From contig JAFSWF010000039.1 of assembly GCA_017444615.1 (NCBI GenBank), forward strand, positions 1-36,427: 36,427 nt of DNA, in the 5' to 3' direction. Source of the DNA: Paludibacteraceae bacterium. Lineage in GTDB: Bacteria; Bacteroidota; Bacteroidia; Bacteroidales; Paludibacteraceae. Below, piece by piece: positions 31,746-36,427 of the stretch. Positions within the stretch are counted from its first letter, which is position 1, and the number at the start of each line of letters is the position of its first letter. The position numbers were made by a program, and so were the translations under genes. Below the pieces are notes generated by a model. That model made no database searches and was not told where the DNA came from. It was given only the letters and a program-made list of their open reading frames with translations.

Positions 31746-34700
31746 CCGTTCCTCTACCTTAAAATCCAACACGCCATCCATCCGTTTATCACAAAGCCAG
31801 CGATAGAGAGCCGGCGTCACATGGATAGGCGTACGACTGGTGAAAGCCACCTGCTGACGGTTAATGGGGTTATAGATGCTGATATGCAGCGTCGATGAAC
31901 CCTTGCTCTGCTTAATCTGCTCCGCCAGTTCGTCCATCAGTTCATTCGTCAATGCCGGCAGCGAGAGGCGAATGGCGATACCTTCCGTGCGTTTATCTTG
32001 CACCTCATTGAGCATCTGCACGGACTGCACCATAAACTCATACTCCGCCTCCTCTTCCGGTGCCTCTTTGAACCATCGCTGACCGGCGTTCTTCTGCTGA
32101 ATGACGCCTTGTACCAACACATGCAGATCCTTGAGCATCATGTGAGCGAACTGCTGGTAGGCTTGGCCGAAGAGGAAGAACGAATAACCGCCCGTATAAT
32201 CTTCGATCGTGTACCGGCCATACGGGTTACCTTTTTGACTGATTTTCTGTTCCGCCTCGATGATGATACCGCCTAAGAGACAGGGTTGGTTCTTATGGAC
32301 TGCAATGAACTCCGACGGCAGTTCTGGTCGCTGCCCCTCTTCGTTCACTTCCGTACGCAATTGCGCTTCTGCCGCGGCACGCGCGTCCGCTTTGCGCCAA
32401 CCGTCGAACCGCATCAACTCCTGCGCGGTGATGTTACAGAGTTCCTTCACTTCGTAGGCATATTCATCCAGAGGGTGCGCCGAGAGATAAATACCAATCA
32501 GGTCTTTCTCACGGTTAAGCCGCTCAATGGCATTCCACCGCGGTACTTGAGGCAGGTCTGGGTGCTTGATCTCCACCGCAAAATCAAGGTCCGCAAACAG
32601 CGAATTGGTATTGTTGGCTTGGTCCGCCTGCCATTTATTGCCGTAGTTCATCAGCAGTTCGAGACCCGTCAGACCATCCTCGTTGACGCCAAAGAACTGC
32701 TCGCGGTAGATATCTTCGAAGCACTCAAAAGCACCGGCTTGTGCGAGGCACTCCATCGTTTTCTTATTGCAAGACTGTAAGTTAACGCGCTCCAGGAAGT
32801 CGAATATATTCTGATACTTACCCCCCTTCTCTCGCTCTGCGATGATGGCCTCAGCTGCGCCTTCACCTACACCCTTGATACCGCCTAAACCGAACCGTAT
32901 ATGACCTTTGCTATTAACGGTGAAGTTCAGTTCCGATTCATTCACGTCGGGTTCAAGCACATTGATGTGCAGCGCACGGCACTCGTCCATTAACTTAGTC
33001 ACCTCCTTGATATCGTCTTTGTGCACAGTCAGGTTAGCTGCCATGAACTCTGCCGGATAGTGCGCTTTGAGGTAACCCGTTTGGTACGCTACCCACGAGT
33101 AACAGGCCGCGTGCGATTTATTGAAAGCGTAGGACGCGAATTTCTCCCATTTGGTCCAAATATCATCCAAGATCTTAGGGTCATGTCCGTTCGCCTTACC
33201 GCCGGTCATGAACTTATCCTTAAGGGAGGCCAGCACTGCAATCTGCTTTTTACCCATTGCCTTACGGAGCTTATCACTCTCACCGCGGGTGAAGTTAGCC
33301 AGCAGACGGCTCAGTAACATCACCTGTTCCTGATAAACAGTCACGCCGTAAGTGTCCTTGAGGTATTTCTCCATCACGGGAATTTCGTACGTCACGGGTT
33401 CAATGCCCTGCTTGCGTTTGATGAATTGCGGGATATAATCCATCGGTCCCGGACGGTAAAGGGCGTTCATGGCGATGAGGTCACCGATAACGGTCGGCTT
33501 CAGTTCGCGGAGGTATTTCTGCATACCGGCGGACTCGAACTGGAACACTGCCACCGTGCGACCCTCTTGAAAAAGCTTATAGGTTAACTCATCATCGATA
33601 GGTATATGGTCGATGTCAATATCGATACCGCGCGCTTTCTTGATATTACGCAAACACTCCTTGATGATGGTCAAGGTAATGAGGCCGAGGAAGTCCATTT
33701 TGATGAGACCAACCGACTCCACCACATGTCCGTCGTATTCGGTCACGAGCACACGCTTCTTGCTGGCCTTATCCTCCACCGAACTCAGCGGGGCGAAGTT
33801 CGTCAGGTCATCGGCACCGATGATGACGCCGCAGGCGTGAACACCTACTTGTCGGATGGTACCCTCCAACCGCGCCGCGTATTCGAGCATCGACCGCGTG
33901 TTGGGGTCTCCCGTCTCGTACTCGCGCTTCAGTTCGTCGATGTACTTATAGCAGTTTTTCAGGTTCACCTTAGGTTTCTTCGCCCCTTCGGGTAAACCTT
34001 TGAGCACACTGTCCGGAAAATCACGGTCTGGTATCAGTCCCTTCAGTTCGTTCACGAACGCCAGCGGCACTTGCTGCACGCGACCTACGTCAGCGAGCGC
34101 CGATTTGGTAGCCATCTTACCGTAAGTGACGATATGCGCTACGTGAGTCTCGCCGTACTTACGGCTGACATAATCCAGCACCTTACCGCGGCCGCAGTCC
34201 TCAAAATCGGTATCTATATCCGGCAGCGATATACGGTCGGGATTCAAGAAACGCTCAAACAGCAAGTCATACTCTAACGGGTCTAAGTCCGTGATACGCA
34301 AGCAGTAGGCCACTACCGAACCGGCGGCCGAACCACGACCGGGTCCTACACTCACATCCAACTCCTCACGCGCTGCGCGGATGAAGTCCATCACAATCAG
34401 GAAGTAACCCGGGAAACCCATAGAGATGATGGTGTTCAACTCAAACTCAATCCGCTCCTTGAGCACCTCATCGTTCTCCAACCGTTCCTTGCCGTAGCGC
34501 TTCAACGCACCCTCCATCGTCAAATGACGCAAGTAAGCACTCTCGAAAGCCAGACGATCCGGATAATCCTCTTCGCGACCAAAAGAGGCAGGAATGTCAA
34601 ATTTAGGCATGATAGGCTCATGGTCGATATCGTAGATCTCCACTTTGTTCACTATCTCCTGCGTGTTCGCCAGCGCTTCGGGGATATCCGCAAATATCTC

Positions 34701-35636
34701 CGCCATCTCCTCAGGCGTCTTCAACCATTCCTGCTTGGTGTAGTGCATACGGTTGACATCGTTCACGTAATGGTTGGTGCTCAAGCATATCAAGCGGTCA
34801 TGCGCCTCCGCGTCCTCTTCATTCACGAAATGCGAATCGTTCGTACAAATCACTTTCACTCCGTATTTGCGAGCCAACGCCATAAGCACAGGGTTGACTT
34901 GTTTCTGCCGCTCATACACCTCTACATCCGCACCGGGTTTTTGCGTCTCATGCCGCTGCAACTCAATGTAATAATCTTCGCCGAAGAGGTTCTTAAACCA
35001 TTGTATTGTCTCCTCCGCCTCTTTAAACACACCCTGCTCAATCAACGTCTGAATGCTGACGTCTGACGTCTGTTCGCCAACGCCAACGCCAACGCCAGTG
35101 CCGATGCCACTTAATACTTTCTGCGGCAATTCGCCTCCCAGACAGGCAGAGGAACAGATGATACCTTCGTGGAACCGTTCCAGCAGTTCGCGGTCGATAC
35201 GAGGCGTGTAGTAGTACGCATCAGACATATAACCTAAGGACACAATGCGGCAGAGGTTATGGTAGCCAACCATGTTCTTCGCCAGCAGAATCAAGTGCCA
35301 CCCCGACCGGTCGATGTAATACGTGCGCCCTTCCGGACTAACGGCTTTGTCATCCAGATGCGACAACCGTCCCCTCCGCGCGCAGTACGCCTCACAACCC
35401 ACAATAGGCTTGAAGGGAACAAACTCTTCTCCCTTCTCTTCGGCTGCCGCTTTGCGCTTTTTATTCACCCCCTTGCAATAATCCAGCAGGTCTTTGATGC
35501 CGTACATATTACCATGATCGGTCAGCGCCACGGCGTTCATGCCCGTCGCGATACATTTGTCCACTATCTCCTCCACCTTACTCAACCCGTCCAGTAGCGA
35601 GTAATGCGAGTGCACATGTAAATGCGTAAATTCCAT
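31740..35636 (-). CDS. dnaE: DNA polymerase III alpha subunit DnaE
   Basis: The replicative polymerase catalytic subunit, 1298 aa. An N-terminal PHP domain begins HLHVHSHYSLLDGLSKVEE. The catalytic aspartates are in PDIDTDF at 472-478 (D473 and D475 match E. coli D401/D403). The tandem HhH region (FGLGGIKGVGEGAAEAII) and an OB fold (PCLLGGIIIEAEQKISQKGNPY) follow. The ATG at 35636 is fixed by a consensus promoter about 20 nt upstream and by a rare good Shine-Dalgarno (GGAGG, 5 nt before the ATG). A composite array inserts GIGTGVGVGVGEQTSDVSIQ near residues 177-196 in the PHP region. It heads the dnaE-folC-prmA operon. Confidence 0.98.
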   Translation of the reverse strand: MEFTHLHVHSHYSLLDGLSKVEEIVDKCIATGMNAVALTDHGNMYGIKDLLDYCKGVNKKRKAAAEEKGEEFVPFKPIVGCEAYCARRGRLSHLDDKAVSPEGRTYYIDRSGWHLILLAKNMVGYHNLCRIVSLGYMSDAYYYTPRIDRELLERFHEGIICSSACLGGELPQKVLSGIGTGVGVGVGEQTSDVSIQTLIEQGVFKEAEETIQWFKNLFGEDYYIELQRHETQKPGADVEVYERQKQVNPVLMALARKYGVKVICTNDSHFVNEEDAEAHDRLICLSTNHYVNDVNRMHYTKQEWLKTPEEMAEIFADIPEALANTQEIVNKVEIYDIDHEPIMPKFDIPASFGREEDYPDRLAFESAYLRHLTMEGALKRYGKERLENDEVLKERIEFELNTIISMGFPGYFLIVMDFIRAAREELDVSVGPGRGSAAGSVVAYCLRITDLDPLEYDLLFERFLNPDRISLPDIDTDFEDCGRGKVLDYVSRKYGETHVAHIVTYGKMATKSALADVGRVQQVPLAFVNELKGLIPDRDFPDSVLKGLPEGAKKPKVNLKNCYKYIDELKREYETGDPNTRSMLEYAARLEGTIRQVGVHACGVIIGADDLTNFAPLSSVEDKASKKRVLVTEYDGHVVESVGLIKMDFLGLITLTIIKECLRNIKKARGIDIDIDHIPIDDELTYKLFQEGRTVAVFQFESAGMQKYLRELKPTVIGDLIAMNALYRPGPMDYIPQFIKRKQGIEPVTYEIPVMEKYLKDTYGVTVYQEQVMLLSRLLANFTRGESDKLRKAMGKKQIAVLASLKDKFMTGGKANGHDPKILDDIWTKWEKFASYAFNKSHAACYSWVAYQTGYLKAHYPAEFMAANLTVHKDDIKEVTKLMDECRALHINVLEPDVNESELNFTVNSKGHIRFGLGGIKGVGEGAAEAIIAEREKGGKYQNIFDFLERVNLQSCNKKTMECLAQAGAFECFEDIYREQFFGVNEDGLTGLELLMNYGNKWQADQANNTNSLFADLDFAVEIKHPDLPQVPRWNAIERLNREKDLIGIYLSAHPLDEYAYEVKELCNITAQELMRFDGWRKADARAAAEAQLRTEVNEEGQRPELPSEFIAVHKNQPCLLGGIIIEAEQKISQKGNPYGRYTIEDYTGGYSFFLFGQAYQQFAHMMLKDLHVLVQGVIQQKNAGQRWFKEAPEEEAEYEFMVQSVQMLNEVQDKRTEGIAIRLSLPALTNELMDELAEQIKQSKGSSTLHISIYNPINRQQVAFTSRTPIHVTPALYRWLCDKRMDGVLDFKVEERS
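35049..35106 (-). repeat. Composite heptamer and hexamer array in dnaE
   Basis: On the + strand four heptamers (CTGAATG, CTGACGT, CTGACGT, CTGTTCG; 35049-35076) pass directly into hexamers (CCAACG three times, CCAGTG, CCGATG; 35077-35106). Coding-strand peptide: GTGVGVGVG followed by EQTSDVSIQ. This is the only place where two different periods abut inside a gene. Confidence 0.9.
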
Positions 35637-35640
35637 ATTC

Positions 35641-35645
35641 CTCCA
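35641..35645 (-). promoter_or_regulatory. Shine-Dalgarno site of dnaE
   Basis: The minus strand reads TTGGAGGAAT directly before ATG. GGAGG is well spaced. Most other genes in the window have A-rich leaders without such a site, so this one is notable and supports the dnaE start. Confidence 0.6.
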
Positions 35646-35655
35646 ATTTAGCCTG

Positions 35656-35687
35656 CAAAGGTACTACAAAAAAATGGAATTACCAAA
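35656..35687 (-). promoter_or_regulatory. Promoter of dnaE-folC-prmA
   Basis: The minus strand has TACCTTTG (complement of 35656-35663), exactly 20 nt downstream of TTTG (complement of 35684-35687). It fits the Bacteroidetes consensus. The 28 bp 35653-35680 are identical, on the opposite strand, to 17378-17405 at korA. Confidence 0.85.
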
Positions 35688-35781
35688 TAAATTGGCAAAA
35701 AAAATCAGTTATGCTTGCATAAAATGAGTTTTTTTACCGATTCAGTTGGAGTTCGCACATCTGTGCGATTTTTTCTCTGTT

Positions 35782-35829
35782 AACTAGTTTTCTAGATGGC
35801 TAGTTAACTAGATTTCTAGAGTTCTAGAC
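35782..35829. repeat. NNCTAGNN octamer array
   Basis: CTAG occurs six times at exactly 8-bp spacing (35784, 35792, 35800, 35808, 35816, 35824) within AACTAGTT, TTCTAGAT, GGCTAGTT, AACTAGAT, TTCTAGAG, TTCTAGAC. Each unit is itself close to palindromic. Confidence 0.93.
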
Positions 35830-35940
35830 GACTATTCACCCGTCCCCTACCGCTTTTATCCGTCTCACTCTCGAGACCATCTCGCGATCATTACGGACGT
35901 CTCTGTACGGTCGTTCTCCCGCTCTCACCGCCCGCCGTTT

Positions 35941-36024
35941 GACAGGTTCCTCTATCGTTCTTTAGTACGTACGTTACCCCCCCTTAAGGGGGGCTAACAG
36001 TACTAAACGAACAGGAACCTCGTC
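35941..36024. repeat. Long imperfect palindrome downstream of the nagB-like gene
   Basis: AGGTTCCT (35944-35951) is matched by AGGAACCT (36013-36020), TTAGTAC (35962-35968) by GTACTAA (36000-36006), and the centre is a run of six C, TTAA and six G (35978-35993). It can fold into an approximately 80-nt hairpin, 25 nt beyond the stop of the nagB-like gene. There is no clear T-tract. Confidence 0.72.
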
Positions 36025-36048
36025 AAAAAGTATCTCCATATAGGATCT

Positions 36049-36427
36049 TTACAGATGATACTGCACGAAGGCTTCGATGGCTTCGTAGTTAGCGAGACCG
36101 AGTCGGGCATAGAGTTCGGCGGTAGCATGGTTACGGTCCTCGGCGCGTTGCCAGAAGAGGCGCTCATCATCGCCTTTGAAGGGAGCCGATTCCATTTGGC
36201 TTTGATGGCGAAGTATCGTCTCTCGCTTGAAGATCAATTCTTCCGGCGACATCGGCACTGCCATCTCAATCTGATCGATTGCCCATTCCATCCATGCCCC
36301 GCGGTACATCCATATGCGGCAGTCTTTGAGCCATTCGTCCCACGCGGAAGATTGTTGGAGTTCTTTCAGTGCCGTTTCCACCACCTCGAAGCATGTGCGA
36401 TGCGTGCCATGCGGGTCTGCAAGGTCT
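36049..36427 (-). CDS. C-terminal part of a PIG-L/LmbE-type deacetylase, probably a NagB-like fusion (partial)
   Basis: The gene runs off the window edge, and the frame stays open to the last codon. The visible part, read from the edge, begins DLADPHGTHRTCFEVVETAL and continues MYRGAWMEWAIDQIEMAVPMSPEE, then HQSQMESAPFKGDDERLFWQRAEDRN and YEAIEAFVQY. DPHGTHR with a downstream MESAPF segment is the pattern I associate with the C-terminal PIG-L (LmbE-like) domain of a long Bacteroidetes glucosamine-6-phosphate deaminase-like (NagB) protein. The N-terminal NagB domain is outside the window, so the fusion is an inference. The GTG at 36384 is internal, not the true start. Confidence 0.62.
   Translation of the reverse strand, partial: DLADPHGTHRTCFEVVETALKELQQSSAWDEWLKDCRIWMYRGAWMEWAIDQIEMAVPMSPEELIFKRETILRHQSQMESAPFKGDDERLFWQRAEDRNHATAELYARLGLANYEAIEAFVQYHL

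Larger units (their letters stand above)
35688..36048. other. Intergenic region without a supported gene
   Basis: Upstream of the dnaE promoter, this stretch holds a small hairpin (CGCACA-TC-TGTGCG, 35754-35767), the CTAG octamer array (35782-35829) and a long palindrome (35941-36024). From 35830 to 35940 nothing recognisable was seen. Confidence 0.7.

Noticed and set aside
35754-35776. Intrinsic terminator on the + strand (CGCACA-TC-TGTGCG followed by T residues)
   Set aside because: No + strand gene lies upstream and both flanking genes are on the minus strand, so it is recorded only as a small hairpin.

Overview
The window looks like the chromosome of an uncultured member of the Bacteroidales. 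Four promoters have the Bacteroidetes sigma-ABfr form (TTG or TTTG, 20 nt, TAnnTTTG). The gene set is typical of the phylum: a dcw cluster with a small FtsL-like protein, ferredoxin-type 2-oxoacid oxidoreductase, AspT-type transporter, RND efflux set, and SD-poor, A-rich leaders. No RNA genes, CRISPR arrays, transposases or phage genes were seen.

Layout. (1) 1-13779, + strand: rsmH, ftsL-like, ftsI, murE, mraY, murD, a Gfo/Idh/MocA oxidoreductase, an unrecognised two-TM protein, ftsW, murG and an acyltransferase-3 gene. This is the division/murein operon, with two foreign-looking genes wedged between murD and ftsW, and an acyltransferase where murC/ftsQ/ftsA/ftsZ would be expected. (2) 13730-16983, - strand: an NrnA-type DHH phosphoesterase with its own promoter, preceded by a lipoprotein/outer-membrane-protein pair with its own promoter and terminator. 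(3) 17372-22035, + strand: korA-korB-aspT-like. (4) 22191-29421, + strand: MATE transporter, small lipoprotein, then an RND pump (adaptor, inner-membrane pump, outer-membrane factor), with overlapping or nearly abutting reading frames. (5) 29586-35687, - strand: dnaE-folC-prmA from one promoter. (6) 36049-end, - strand: the C-terminus of a NagB-like/PIG-L protein.

The most unusual property is a set of short direct-repeat arrays, mostly of 7-bp units, scattered through the window both between and inside conserved housekeeping genes. Several sequence families recur in unrelated genes. Because 7 is not a multiple of 3, each family is translated as one fixed heptapeptide whatever its phase (HSAFSIQ, TNHQSPI, RRTKDEG, NTEYRIQ, LLAVGCW, HYSLFII). 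Families or orientations that contain a stop triplet occur only at gene ends, where they supply the stop codon (ftsL, the efflux adaptor, tolC, prmA, folC, dnaE). Stop-free orientations occur inside genes, mostly just before a beta-strand or in a loop.

A second unusual component is a dispersed palindromic intergenic element of about 130-185 bp, in three copies (6539-6667, 22045-22188, 29416-29598). It is bordered by these same heptamer arrays, in inverted orientation at its two ends. Several other long palindromes fill the remaining gaps. Together these suggest an active or recently active process that makes and spreads period-7 DNA in this lineage.
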